Assembly: GCA_026027325.1 (NCBI GenBank)
Contig: JAMSLZ010000003.1
Location: 3,472,001-3,536,000 of the forward strand
Reading direction: 5' to 3'
DNA length: 64,000 nucleotides
DNA from: Actinomucor elegans
Taxonomy: Eukaryota; Mucoromycota; Mucoromycetes; Mucorales; Mucoraceae
Shown: positions 34,598 through 46,168 of the stretch, piece by piece
Numbering within the stretch: the first letter of the stretch is position 1
Layout: every line of letters starts with the position of its first letter
Made by a program: the position numbers and the translations under genes
Notes under the pieces: generated by a model
Told to the model about the DNA's origin: nothing
The model's database searches: none
Seen by the model: the letters and a program-made list of their open reading frames with translations, nothing else

Positions 34598-35700
34598 ATG
34601 ACTACCACTATTCGTATTGGTTACGGTAAATAACTTGCGAGTACGGTAAAGAAGCTTTGTTAAAATTGATCAATAAGTTAGTTCCCGAACATTTCTCTAC
34701 GCCTTTGTATATCGCACGCGATCTTGGTTACTTTAAAGACACTGGTGTAAACGTGGAGCTTGTCTTGTGTCCAGGTAAGATGAATCTATGTAACTCATAA
34801 TAGAGATTAAACTTGTTTCATAGGTGGCACTGGCGAGGTATGAATAGATCCAACAATGCTTGCTTGTTACTCATACTATACAATAGATGACAGCGAAACT
34901 CGAAGATAAATCTCTTGATTTAGCTATCGCTTTGACTGAAGGTCTTGTTGCTGGTATCAGTAAAGGTCAAGATTGGTACAAGATCGTTGGCACATATGTC
35001 GATGCTCCTCTTTGTAAGTAACCGCTAGCTTTTTGTGATGAGCTACTTATGCTTTTTATTAGGCTGGGCTCTCTCTGCTGGCAAAAATTCCAAGCATGAC
35101 TCGATTGATACACTATACAAAACCAATGTAGCTATTTCTCGTTATGGTTCAGGTTCTCATATCATGGCTTTTGTCTTGGCTGATCAACGCGAATGGCTCA
35201 AGAAAAACGAAAAACCATTTGATTTTACCGTGCTCCATAACTTTAAGGCCATGCGTGACGCAGTCAATGATGGTAGTTGTGATTACTTCATGTGGGAAAC
35301 GTTCACTACAAAGCCTTACCACGACTCTGGCGAAATCAAGCGTATTGGACAAATTACTCCACCTTGGCCTGCATTTTTGTTTGCCGCACATACAGATTTG
35401 TTGGCTTCAGACAAGGAGGGCTTAAAGCGTGTCTTGGGTGCTATCCAACGCGCTACGCAATTATTCATGGACCAAAAAGAAGATGAATCAGTAAAGCATG
35501 TGATGCGTATCTTGGAATACCCCGAGGAAGATGTGCGTCGCTGGTTTAAGACTGTTCATTATGCGGCTGACCATCAGCAAGTCTCGCGTAATGCTCTTAA
35601 TATCACTTTAAGTACCTTATTAAATGCAGATGTAGTATCAGAGCCCACCAAGAAGATTGAACAGTTGGTGGATCTTGAAGTAGCCCAGCTCATTGAATAA
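34598..35700 (+). CDS. Periplasmic-binding-protein-like (Ca3427/PBP2 type) protein
   Basis: Exons 34598-34625, 34682-34774, 34824-34837, 34887-35013 and 35063-35700 encode 299 residues. The fold signature is that of type 2 periplasmic binding proteins of the nitrate/sulfonate/thiamine-precursor kind: RIGYVPEHFSTPLYIARDLG, FKDTGVNVELVLCPGGTGEM, LDLAIALTEGLVAGISKG, VAISRYGSGSHIMAFVLADQ, FKAMRDAVNDGSCDYFMWE and ITPPWPAFLFAAH. A Candida albicans relative (Ca3427) has been described structurally, and its ligand is not firmly established. There is no signal peptide or lipobox, so the protein is probably cytosolic here. The third exon is only 14 nt. It converges on GNA1, with stop codons 27 bp apart. 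The family may be of bacterial origin (inference). Confidence 0.88.
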
Positions 35701-35727
35701 AGATGGTTTATTGAATAAAAATGTATA

Positions 35728-36344
35728 TTAAAAATATCGAGTCATTTGAACATCTGTCTTTTTAAGCTGGCACTTTTCGTAAAAAGCAATATTCTTTTCA
35801 TTACAATTTAGAATCGTTTTATAGCACTTTGCTCGCTCTGCAATATAATAGAGCTGATTGATCAACCTAAATGTTTGTTAGATATGGTACTGTTTGTTTG
35901 CCTAGATATTACTTTAAACCAAGTCCTTTTCCTCTTTGCGATTGGTGGACTACCACATCCTCGATATGGCCTACATTACCACATTCACGTAAAAACTTGT
36001 GTTCCACTAGTAAAGTAGCGCAGGCTACAATGACACCCTGTTCTTCTATCACAATTACGAAGCTTGAGCCTTTCTGCTTCATTAAATCAAAGCGTTCTTG
36101 TATATAAAAGACGTTAGACCGTGTATATACTAGTAATCTATACTCTACTTTTAAACAATTCGGGTGTAAAGTTCCCCACCACAGATAGCTGAGACAAGAG
36201 CTCTATAAATCCATGCTGATCATCATTTCTATCCAATGGTCTGATTAAATATCTTGGTGGAAGCGTAGACTGTACTTGTTCGGAAATGAATTCGCTTCTA
36301 TCAAACAAATTCGTATTCCCAATAGCTGCCTCTTCTATTGTCAT
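35728..36344 (-). CDS. GNA1: Glucosamine-6-phosphate N-acetyltransferase
   Basis: Three exons, 36149-36344, 35913-36096 and 35728-35866 (right to left), encode 172 residues of a GNAT-fold enzyme. It acetylates glucosamine-6-phosphate with acetyl-CoA on the way to UDP-GlcNAc, the precursor of chitin, N-glycans and GPI anchors. Visible parts are YLIRPLDRNDDQHGFIELLS, FVIVIEEQGVIVACATLLVE, GHIEDVVVHQSQRGKGLGLK (the acetyl-CoA pyrophosphate loop) and LNCNEKNIAFYEKCQLKK. The length suits the family (about 150-180). The start is the first ATG after a long T tract on the coding strand. UDP-GlcNAc supply links it loosely to the wall genes of this window. Confidence 0.94.
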
Positions 36345-36375
36345 TTCGTATTTGAAGTAGTATGAAAAAGAAAAA

Positions 36376-36377
<2 letters not shown>

Positions 36378-36411
<34 letters not shown>
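36378..36411. repeat. Long poly(dA:dT) tract
   Basis: Uninterrupted A run roughly 35 bp upstream of the GNA1 start codon. Such tracts disfavour nucleosomes; the exact length is liable to sequencing error. Confidence 0.85.
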
Positions 36412-36415
<4 letters not shown>

Positions 36416-36999
36416 CGATTGGTTTAATGGTATTTTGTTTACCAAAGAGCATCATTAACAGTTTTAAAAAGATCCGAATTTAATAAATATCCTTTCATGT
36501 ATTAGCTCAAGTCACTTTAAGCAAAGTAGATCAAGTATATAACACTGATATCACTAGGCGAATATCGCGGCAGCTTAACAATTTCATATAATGGATCCAA
36601 TTTATTAATGCATGTACCGCAATGCATTTGTTTATCCTTATAACATAGCGTCTGTTTTAGAGGATATAGGTATATTGTGCAGGATGTATTTAATTGATGA
36701 TGATCTACTGGTCCGTTGAAATTCATTGAAAACGGAGATTGAACTGAAATCTGGCGTCATTCATTCATGGTACTATTAACTCAACAAAAAAAAAAAAAAA
36801 AAATACAATTAGTATCTCCATCAGTAGCTAATATAAATAGGGCAATTGCTTCTAGGAAATATATATAACAGCATACGAGTTTCTATTCGAAAAGCTGCAT
36901 TTCGTAATTATAGATTATAGTTTAGTTTCTAGACAACTCCGATAACTTTAAAATTTCCACAGTTTGAAAAATCGGTAAAGCTCACTCTTTAAACCCAAG

Positions 37000-37039
37000 T
37001 GATCTCGTCCAATTTTGGTCAAAAGTCGCATCAGATTAG
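37000..37039 (+). repeat. Dispersed intergenic motif, copy 12
   Basis: Reads TGATCTCGTCCAATTTTGGT then CAAAAGTCGCATCAGATTAG. One of the best full-length copies. Confidence 0.7.
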
Positions 37040-37619
37040 TTTGCCTTGCTTAGAATGAGTAGCTACATCTGATAAATCCTTACAACTTCTTGAATTTTTT
37101 GTTTTTTTTTGTTTTTGTTTGGTTTTCATTTACCCGTTACTAACCTTCATTTGTTCAAACGTGCGTCGTTTTTCCCTCCTCCCCGTGTTCTCATGAAAAA
37201 TGATGCAGTGGAAGCGTTTCCATGTTGGTAGCACTGAATCAGCAAGCAATATTTGGCTGGAACAACGGGTTTTTGCAACAATATGCACCAATAAAGCGAT
37301 AGTTGATTGCAAACTGCTTTGAGATACCCTTTAATAGATGAAGATTTTGTCATAATAACAAAACTGCACTATGCCTTGATAACCATGTAACCGTAGATAG
37401 ATGTTAGATTAGATAAGGCGATTCAATTTGTGTATCTAGCCTACAGCGTATACTATGGATTACATAGTTATGAAGCATTTATTTAAAATAATATAAAAGG
37501 ATAGGAGGGTATTAAACATAATGAATGAGTATCTGTTCTGCTGTGTACATTGCATACATAAAAGTATATAAGATATATATATATATAATAAATAAATTTA
37601 CATTCCTTTGAAGCTTTGA

Positions 37620-37761
37620 CTAGGCTTGTTGCTGATGTTCCTCTCCATTAATATGGAGTTTACCAAACTGCTGTTGGAATTGTATTGAGCCAACTCTTTC
37701 GTGTCTTGCCTGTCTGACCCCGTTATTGTTCATCATTGAGTGCATTACTTGCTGTTGCTGT

Positions 37762-37840
<79 letters not shown>

Positions 37841-38716
37841 GGTTGTACAGATTGAGACCATCTTCAGTCTTTAAATGATGCAGATCTGGTTGTTCTCCTC
37901 TCTTGGCCATCTCAATAAGGCGTTCCAATTCCTTGATTCTGCCCTTACAGCTTGTCACCTCTTCTCTTAATTCTTTAATATGATCAACTGATAATTTCAA
38001 AATGGTGCCTTTATTGATTGGTTTTCCATTGGTTCCATTTTGGCCTGTTGTGACTGACATGACGTTGGAACTTGCAGGTACCGATTCGAGTAGATGTTCA
38101 GGTAACAATGTGGAGAGTTCTAATAAATACAATGAATATACACCCAGTCATTTAATGCATATTCTATTTACCTTGGATTCTTTCATTGATATTATCTCTT
38201 CTTCTTCTCTCTACAGCGTTATGTGATTCGCGTCTTCGTCTTCTTTTTTCAAATATTTCCTGATGGCTATAATATGGGGGAACACAAGGAAAAAAACGTA
38301 ACTATAGGTATTTTCCCACTCTTTTATCATCAAACCTACTTTCTTTGGCTCAGCTCGTCGTCTTCTTGTCCTGTAAAGCCTTCAATAAGATGTCCAGTAG
38401 AATTGGATGGAGTTACCAGGAGATCTCTTCCGCCAAAGACGGGAGATTGACCAAAAGAAGAGGTATTCGAGTCCATACTTGTGCCAAACCAATTTGCAGA
38501 AGGATCAGCAAAAGGAACACCTTGAACCGTGTTTGAAGGATTGATGGCCATAGGACCAAAGCTGTTACCATTGTTACTCGTGGCTTGATGTATAGAATGG
38601 TAATTTGAAGATTGCTGCTGTTGGCCGAGGCTGTTTCGTGATCTTGGATTATTGTTGATGAACATAGTGTCTTGATTCTCGATATTAAAGTCTTGATGAT
38701 GATGACTAGAAAACAT
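37620..38716 (-). CDS. bHLH transcription factor with polyglutamine tract
   Basis: Three exons, 38340-38716, 38172-38266 and 37620-38119 (right to left), encode 323 residues. The N-terminal third is low in complexity (Asn, Ser, Gln, Gly). The basic region RRRRRESHNAVERRRRDNIN is followed by helix 1 (ERIQELSTLLPEHLLE), a loop and helix 2 (KPINKGTILKLSVDHIKELR) with a short coiled coil. H, E and R in HNAVERRRR are the residues that contact E-boxes (CANNTG), and the third Arg favours CACGTG, as in USF, MITF or Cbf1 relatives. After the domain comes a run of about 31 glutamines (around 37750-37842) coded by mixed CAA and CAG. The exact orthologue is not clear; the class is. Confidence 0.92.
37750..37842 (-). 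repeat. CAA/CAG polyglutamine tract
   Basis: Trinucleotide repeat inside the bHLH gene: alternating CAG/CAA in one half and nearly pure CAA in the other, coding about 31 Gln. It is likely polymorphic in length. Confidence 0.9.
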
Positions 38717-38962
38717 GTAAAGAAAGAAAGAAAAAAGAAAAGGAAGTGATACTTTATCTTTTTTCTCTTTTGTCTCAGCTGATAAAACAGCTTACTATAT
38801 ATAGTCGATTGTGTCCAGTTCACTATCATTTGAACTGTAAGCAATATTACTACAAGTCAAGATGGCACAGACCAATCCCATCTGATTGTGCATTATTCAC
38901 TCAAAAATGCATCATTAATGAGCGTGTTTTATGTCAAACAAACATATATATATATATAAAAA

Positions 38963-40787
38963 TTACCAAGAGGAATCAATAACCATGCCATTGCTAAGCA
39001 GCTTAATTTTATCCCTGGCCCATGCTTCAAACAGTTGACTCATTTTTAAACGATTCTTTTCACTATATACATTCACGGTAGGTACTATACGATGGATGTC
39101 CATACTGGCAAGGAATAGAGCCAATTCTCGAAAACTTGAATGTTCCGAGTAAGGAATGCCATAGATTTTGACTAATGGGGTATCATAAATTGGCTTAAGC
39201 GCAGTTAAATCAGCTGGTCTTGCCCTGATTATTGATTCAAGTGACCTTTTTTGAGTGTCTGCTGATGCACGAAAGGTCCATCCGGTTGGTCTAAAAGCAA
39301 TCATTTGTGTAAATTCAGGCTGCAAACTGCGGAAGTATGCCTCCAGATTCTGAGTACCTTGTAATTAGCATGCATCTTTTATTTCTTTAAGTATACTAAC
39401 CTCGGGTAGTATATGGCCTAAAGGAATAACGTGTACTTGAGCCTCTTTAGGTACATCGGTCAGCAAGTCATTGAGTTCTTGGTCCTGAAATGTATCCAGT
39501 ATGGCTTTCTTTTGATCTGTTACAAATATCTTGCTATTCAATGATTTGGCTATTTCTATAGTGAAGTGAATCAGACCCTGCAATGCTATGCTTTGCCAAG
39601 TAACACTAACCTATAAATATACGTTCTTTTCCAAGTGAATAGGTCCCTACTACCACCAGTAACTTTACTTGCTCCTTCACGGTTTCCTTCTGTACGAACC
39701 AATGATTGATTTTAGGATCTTCGTTCCTCATGGCTTCATTGCTTTGATGACGTTTAACCACTTGACATGCTGATGCAATGCAAGCGTCTTGTGAAGGAAA
39801 TGAATACTTGGGATCAAGGTACGTAGTGTCTAAATACACAATGTCAAGCGGCTTATCTTTTAGCATGGGATGCAGACACATTTTTGGACAAGCGCGAAAG
39901 TCTCCAGTATGCAAATACCTCAAGTTATCTTTTGTAGTAACCAAAAAGATCACAGCGCCTGGACAATGATTAGCATCGATCAATGTTACAGTGAGGCCAT
40001 CTGTGCCTGATAATAAACAAGGTATGTTCATGGGTAGCGGGTGGATGAAATCTGCAGCGACACCAAGCCTGGTTTTGACTAAACGAGCCGTGATTTCAGA
40101 ACAGTAAATGGGCCCATACATCCAATTGGCTGTCAAACCCATATAATGATCGCTATGGAAATGACTGAGCAAGTAACCTTCACAGTCTTGTATTTCTCCA
40201 AATGAAAACGCGTCTACCACCACACGTGTGCCAGCTAGTCGCTTATAATAAGGTAAAGGACGTCGCTTTTTTTCAGTTGAGGCTGATCTGGGCTCACCAA
40301 ACCAGCTTTGTTCGCTTTCGTTCATGCCTGGAGCTATGTCCTGCTTCTTTGAACTCCAAATACCACAAACCTTGAAAGTCGAGTTATGAAACAGCTTGGC
40401 CCAAGACTTGGTAAGTACTGTTTTCGTGTTGGTTTCCTCTATAAGCGGCAGATCTTGGGGTGTACCACATTTATTGATTTCTACTTTTTTAATATCGGTT
40501 TGCTTTTCCTGGTCTGAAGCAGACGTCGTCTGGGATGGTGCTGGATTATCGTCCCACTCGATCGAGTCCAAACAAGTATTGACATGTTGTTCTAATTGCA
40601 TTATAGACATTGCTTTAAACTCATTGCAAATGGGACAAGCAGGAGTAGTTGATTCCGCAGTTGTGTTTTTGAAAAAATAGTATTGTAGAGTATTTTGTCT
40701 CTTGTTTGCATTGCAGCCAGGCGTTTCAGACTTGGATAATCTGCGCTTTGTGATACTTGAATTCACATCTGACTTTGACATAGGCAT
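38963..40787 (-). CDS. PSO2: Pso2/SNM1-type DNA cross-link repair nuclease
   Basis: Three exons, 39611-40787, 39401-39555 and 38963-39349 (right to left), encode 572 residues. A C2HC finger near the N-terminus (CPICNEFKAMSIMQLEQHVN and TCL) looks like a UBZ ubiquitin-binding finger. The metallo-beta-lactamase core has GYLLSHFHSDHYMGL (HxHxDH), IDANHCPGAVIFL, LHTGDFRACP and DTTYLDPKY. The beta-CASP part has VVGTYSLGKERIFIEIAKSL, FRPTGWTF and GIPYSEHSSF. The family contains yeast Pso2 and human SNM1A (DCLRE1A), 5' exonucleases that process interstrand cross-links. N-terminal Lys/Arg segments fit nuclear import. The stop lies directly before an (AT)n stretch. Confidence 0.95.
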
Positions 40788-41863
40788 TGTATTTCAGTGA
40801 TTAGGATCAGAGTAAAGAAGTATCTGAATGACTCTTGGGACGAGTTTTTTTTAAAAAAAAATTATGCGCAGTAATGATTATCTAGATATTTCAGTTTGTA
40901 GTTTTCTATAGCATGCCTTGGTGTAAAATATAGGAAGAGGATTATATTGTCTAATTTAGATAATCTATTAATACGTACACTATTTTGTTTTGGCAATTAC
41001 AATTGCAATCACTACAAGGCTCAATTAAAACATTACGTTAAACTCGTTGCAATAAAACACTACATCTTTGGATCCAGTTAGCATATGCCTGAGTTAACGT
41101 GTAATGATGGACAACAGCTTATTTGAAACAGTGCAAACTCTTTTGTATTTTGCTTTTCCCCAGGAATCCATTAGTGGATCTCAACTGATTGTTGAATTGT
41201 ATACGATTTAGTAATTGAAGATGCAATTACCATAATAATGCTATCGCGCAAGGTTCTCTCGAATCCAGGAAATTTTTAGAATGAACCGATACAAACAAAG
41301 TTCATTAATAAATGCTACGTATAATTAAATGGTGCATCGTATGACAAATCCTCTCCTACTGGATATTTTGCTTAATTCATGAAAACTATCTTGATAAAAA
41401 TGAATTTTAAAATTTAGATATGCCTTGTTTTTAATAGATAGGATATTTATTTTATTACTATAATAAACTGCTATGCTGCATCAGTTACACGTAATGTAGC
41501 TGTCAGTTGTAATAGATAGCTGTGTGCAGAGTTTTTCATCCAAAGATACAAAGGTGTAATCATAGCACACGCATAGTGATAGCAAGAGACCAGGATTGTT
41601 GACAAAGTCTTGTTTGCACGTATAAATACAGACATTGGTAGACGAGAGGATGTGGTATACATTCAGGAACCCTTATGGAGGCTACCATCCTAGTTAGATA
41701 GGGACTAGTATACACAAAAATATCAAAAATATCCTTGTTTACTCTCAGGTACGATATACTTACGATAACTATAAACTATGCCTCGAAAATGAAGCCTTTA
41801 TGTTCCAAAAAAAACAGTGACTTTCAGATATTTAGGGCCGAGGGTAATATCTTTTTTTTATAC

Positions 41864-41897
41864 TTCTCGACCAATTCCGGTTTAATGTCGCATATGA
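41864..41897 (+). repeat. Dispersed intergenic motif, copy 13
   Basis: Reads TTCTCGACCAATTCCGGTTT then AATGTCGCATATGA. It aligns without gaps to copy 12. Confidence 0.7.
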
Positions 41898-42187
41898 ACG
41901 CGGTATCTAATACATCATTATTTGCCTATTGTCTAATAGATATACGGCATTTTAGTGATTGGATGGAAAGAGCAAGCGTTTCATGTAATCTAGTTTTAAT
42001 GACATGTATTTTTTTCTATAATTATTCCCAACCAAATGCTGTAATCGATAAACAGTGAGCTCTCAGAATAAGTTCCCGTATCTATTATACACCTCATTTA
42101 CTCGCAAACCAACTAATATACTATACTTATCAACAAGCCACAGTAAATGGCACATACTTCAAAAAGAAATTTGAATACTACTCTATT

Positions 42188-42230
42188 GATCTCTCATCTG
42201 ATCTCGGTCAAATGCTACATCAAATGATTA
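42188..42230 (+). repeat. Dispersed intergenic motif, copy 14
   Basis: Reads TGATCTCTCATCTGATCTCG then GTCAAATGCTACATCAAATGA. It is followed by TTAATTAATATCTAAACTAG. Confidence 0.7.
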
Positions 42231-42635
42231 ATTAATATCTAAACTAGACTGTTTTCTCTATTGGAACCTCTGTTGAGCTGAGGCACAGCCAAAATTGTAT
42301 ATTAGTCAGTGATTGTAGATAACTCTTGTCGCATCATTAATAACCTTAGTTGGCGTTAACAGCCAATGAACGTTCAATGTATTTCAATTGTTTATACTAG
42401 AGTGTCGGGGCCTTTTCCATGAATTAATAACGGTAGCTATGCTTGTATAACGGCTTGATGGTTGCGTACAAGACTATTGTTATTTACTTTGATGATTTTA
42501 TTTGCTATAGCGACCATGAATTATCTAATTTTGACAGCGCTTACTTTCTAGCTGTCAAAAGTGACTATCAATTTTTTTTTCCTGTACAAAACCAGCAAGT
42601 TCAAAAGTTTTAAAAACTTGGTTAAAACACTAAAC

Positions 42636-43609
42636 ATGTTATACGTTGTTGGCCTTGGTTTAGGTGACGAAAAAGATATCACAGTTGCTGGTTTAGAAGC
42701 TGTCAAAGGCTCTGAACGTATCTATTTGGAAGCCTATACCTCTATCCTGACTGTTGGAAAGGAAAAGTTGGAAGAATACTATGGCAAGGACGTTGTAATT
42801 GCCGATCGTGAGATGGTAGAGTCTGACAGTGACACCATTCTTGCTAATGCCGATAAAGTCGACGTCTCTTTCTTGGTTGTAGGCGATCCTTACGGGTAAG
42901 TACCTGATTGTGAAAGAACTGAAGATGTGTTCTAAATGTGTATTGTTCAGTGCCACAACACACACCGATCTTGTTATTCGTGCTCGTGAAATGAACATTC
43001 CTGTCAAGGTTATCCATAATGCTTCTATTATGAATGCTATTGGTGCTTGTGGTCTTCAGCTTTACAACTTTGGTCAAACTATTTCTATTGTGTTTTTCAC
43101 TGAGACATGGCGCCCTGACAGTTTTTATGACCGTATCAAGGAAAATCATCAATTCGGTCTTCATACCTTATGTTTATTAGATATCAAAGTCAAGGAGCAA
43201 AGCATTGAAAACATGGCAAGGTGAGAGAGAGAGAGAAAGAATGCGCGATTGATTGCGATTGTATAGTATAACTAATGTAAATAATAGAGGCCGTTTGATT
43301 TATGAGCCTCCTCGTTACATGACCGTAAATCAAGCAGTAGAGCAGCTTTTGGAGATTGAAGAGAAGCGTGGAGAGGGCATCTGTAAGCCAGATTCATTGG
43401 CTATTGGTTGTGCTCGTATTGGTACAGATACCCAAAAGATTGTAGCTGGTACTTTGGAAGAGCTCGTTGATGTGGACTTTGGCGGACCTCTCCATTCTCT
43501 TGTTTTAATCGGTTCTCGCATGCACGAAATGGAAGCTGAGTTTGTCAAGGAATATGCCTTTAATGCTGAGTCATTTAATGCGATTGTCAAGAGAGACTAT
43601 GTACATTAA
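42636..43609 (+). CDS. DPH5: Diphthine methyl ester synthase
   Basis: Exons 42636-42895, 42951-43220 and 43288-43609 encode 283 residues of a cytosolic SAM-dependent methyltransferase. It methylates the modified histidine of translation factor eEF2 during diphthamide synthesis. Visible parts are [91 protein letters not shown] and [24 protein letters not shown]-like and TTHTDL motifs form the SAM pocket in this tetrapyrrole-methylase-like fold. Length and order match yeast Dph5 (300). Diphthamide is the target of diphtheria-type ADP-ribosylation. Confidence 0.97.
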
Positions 43610-43733
43610 ATAAAAATTCACCTATTGGGGTTTCAGTACTGAACTGATTCAGCGAGGCGGTTTATTTTTCATTAAAAAGAACGTGTTTATCAACAGAAAG
43701 TCTTCTCTTTTACTAATTATCTTATTCTATAAA

Positions 43734-44066
43734 ATGGCTAATAATAGCGAAAAGGTAGCTCAGAAGGCCGAAGAAATCGAAACTAAAGCTCGACGTGGTG
43801 TTTCAGAAGCAGCAGATAAAATAGATCAAGCTTTGGATGGTACAAGTAGCGATGTGGATAGAGCTGCCAAACGTGCCGAAGACGAAGTCAATAAATTGAA
43901 AGCTGAATTGGCTGATCTAAAGAGAAGAGCTGGTCCCAAGATCCAAGAGGCCGAAAACTACTTGACTTCTCCTACAGCGATCAGCTTCTATAAGGGTTTA
44001 ATTACTGGCGCTGCGCTCGTATTCGCGTATAAAAAGTATATTAATACTAATTCAAGATTATACTAG
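43734..44066 (+). CDS. Small coiled-coil protein with C-terminal membrane helix, OM14-like
   Basis: A single exon of 110 residues, with ATG at 43734 in good context (AAAATGGCT). The first 80 residues are charged and helical (VAQKAEEIETKARRGVSEAA, KRAEDEVNKLKAELADLKRR). They lead to YLTSPTAISFYKGLITGAAL and VFAYKKYI, a probable membrane anchor. This layout resembles the C-terminal part of OM14, a mitochondrial outer-membrane protein of yeast. The resemblance is weak and based on the anchor only; an uncharacterised tail-anchored protein is the alternative. It lies 124 bp downstream of DPH5 on the same strand. Confidence 0.72.
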   Translation: MANNSEKVAQKAEEIETKARRGVSEAADKIDQALDGTSSDVDRAAKRAEDEVNKLKAELADLKRRAGPKIQEAENYLTSPTAISFYKGLITGAALVFAYKKYINTNSRLY

Positions 44067-44510
44067 TTAATCTGTAGAATAAACTCATTCATTTGAATAT
44101 TATATAAAATACGTTTTATTATCACAAGAAAGGGCATTAGCTTTCTTCTTCATAACCTTGTTATGCAAATATTATCCGGCTATACTCATTTTGTATTTGT
44201 TGAAAAGAATCATTAGACACCGCTCATCCGCTATTTTAGAAGAGGATTTCGCTTGCTCTCCGCTGATTGCTTAGCCATTCATCCTAAATTTCATGATCGA
44301 TTTTTATATGCACATTACAAACAACTTTTGAACATGATAAACATATATAATCATCTTTAAACTTTGACATTTACAGAGGCTTATAGAGAGATGCTGAGTA
44401 TTAACCAATGCAAAAGCCTCCAGAACGAAAACAAATAAATTCAATTGTCTTAATAGGCTCTTTTATGAAGGTTTAATAGATCAAGCAACTCATTGTGCAT
44501 ATGAGTTACT

Positions 44511-44551
44511 AATCAGATGCAACATTTGATGGGGATCGGTCGAGAGATCAA
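44511..44551 (-). repeat. Dispersed intergenic motif, copy 15
   Basis: On the minus strand it reads TTGATCTCTCGACCGATCCC then CATCAAATGTTGCATCTGATT. Full-length copy with both halves well kept. Confidence 0.7.
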
Positions 44552-44848
44552 TCGATTATAAGAATTAGATTAAATAAGATGCATGCCCATTACGATCGAT
44601 TACTAAAATGACATACATTCTTTGAACTTTTAACAAATAATAGCCCTAATAAATACAAAGCTTTTTTTTTTTGAACATGTAATAATCCTCGGATGCGACT
44701 TGAAACCAGAATCGTTCGAGAAATATAGAAGTAATCAATAAATGAAAAAATTCCGGAGATTTATGCCTTTAAGCCCAGATTTTTGAAAATTGCGTTTCTT
44801 ATGGGATATTAAGAATGCATTTTCCAGGAATATTATATATATATTGTA

Positions 44849-44928
44849 GTTGAATATACTTACAGTTATGTCACATATTTTTATTGCAGTTGCGTATACT
44901 TACAATTATGTCACGTATTTTTATTGTA
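44849..44928. repeat. 40-bp direct tandem duplication
   Basis: Two adjacent 40-bp units (44849-44888 and 44889-44928) differ at 5 positions by hand count. Each contains TATACTTACA and TATGTCAC flanking a variable base, then ATTTTTATTG. Confidence 0.85.
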
Positions 44929-46168
44929 TGTTTCATCTTAGGAAACGAACGAGCTATGGATGCATTTATAAAGTAGAAAAATAGGGTTTTCATCGAGATA
45001 AATATTATGGATTTAATGGAAAATATACATGATTTACGCAACTTCGAATGAACTTTGTCAAAATACACATTGTGTATCTGAATATATTATCCCAAGAGAT
45101 ATTTCGAGCCTCAAGATTCAGTTTCTAAAAAAAAAAAAAAAAAAACTCTACCAAATTTCCGTTACCCAATGGCAAAAGCCTAAGCAATGATATGGTCGAG
45201 ATAATGACTGGCTGATAGCAGTGAACTAAGTTTTGGCCAAAGTATTGATTACAAGAAACATATACTTGCCCTACAAAAAAGAAAAGAAAATATAGACTAA
45301 ATTCTAAGATGCATAGGAACATCCTAAAATAGAAAGCATCAGATTAAGTAAAGAATCCGTAAATTACTAGGTTTGCTCGCTGAGAATATATCATCGAGTT
45401 CCTGAGATTGGAAACTGAGCTAGATCTCATGACCTATATATTCTCCAGCAGATTCTGATTCCATATCGCGCCATATTAATATATCATGTCTAGGATAAGT
45501 CATTCCTTTATCTATATCTTATTTATAAGCTAAAAAATGGTCAATATACCATACTTTTCAATAAGTTGGCCACCACCAGGCATCAAAAACCATATTTTTA
45601 TTGAAACGAAAATAAGCCAATAAACCAATAGGACAGATCGGAGGTATATTACAATTATCAAATGACCAATAAAATTAGCGGCATGAATCCCGTATACATC
45701 GCCTTCTGATACTTACAAACATTGATATAGAACCATAAAATTTAATCACAAGTTAGCGTGCGCTCTGATGATCCGTATATATCCTTAAATTGGTTAATCT
45801 TAGTAGTAAGGAGATACAGACACGATTTCATTATGTAAAGGCTTTTACCAAGACATTTGTACCATGTCATCGATCAACAATTCTTCCAAGAGCAACTAGC
45901 AGCTTAGATTTTAAATATTGGAGAAACTTATATCTCAAATAGATAATTGCTTGGAACAGTAAATGCAAAACTGAAAAGTACAACGAACGACAAAAAAAAA
46001 AAAAAAGTATTTGAAGACTATACCTTACAAAAATAATATAAATCCCGCTTGGCGGACTCCCCGGACATTTCTGTTCGGCATTCCAGAAGCGCTCAACTGT
46101 AAATTGAAATCAACCAGTGCAACCATAAGCACACCTTCTCTTTCTTTAGACCATCCAGAATATCAACC

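Larger units (their letters stand above)
36345..37619. other. Intergenic region with homopolymer tracts
   Basis: A run of about 34 A residues (36378-36411, T on the GNA1 coding strand) and a run of about 18 A residues (36786-36803) are present. One motif copy lies at 37000-37039. No gene was recognised. Confidence 0.55.
40788..42635. other. Intergenic region with two dispersed-motif copies
   Basis: About 1.8 kb of AT-rich DNA without a supportable gene. Motif copies lie at 41864-41897 and 42188-42230, in the same orientation. Confidence 0.55.
44067..46168. other. 2.1-kb intergenic region
   Basis: No gene could be supported. It holds a motif copy (44511-44551), a 40-bp tandem duplication (44849-44928), an A run (45127-45144) and the promoter of eL14 at its right end. 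Confidence 0.55.
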
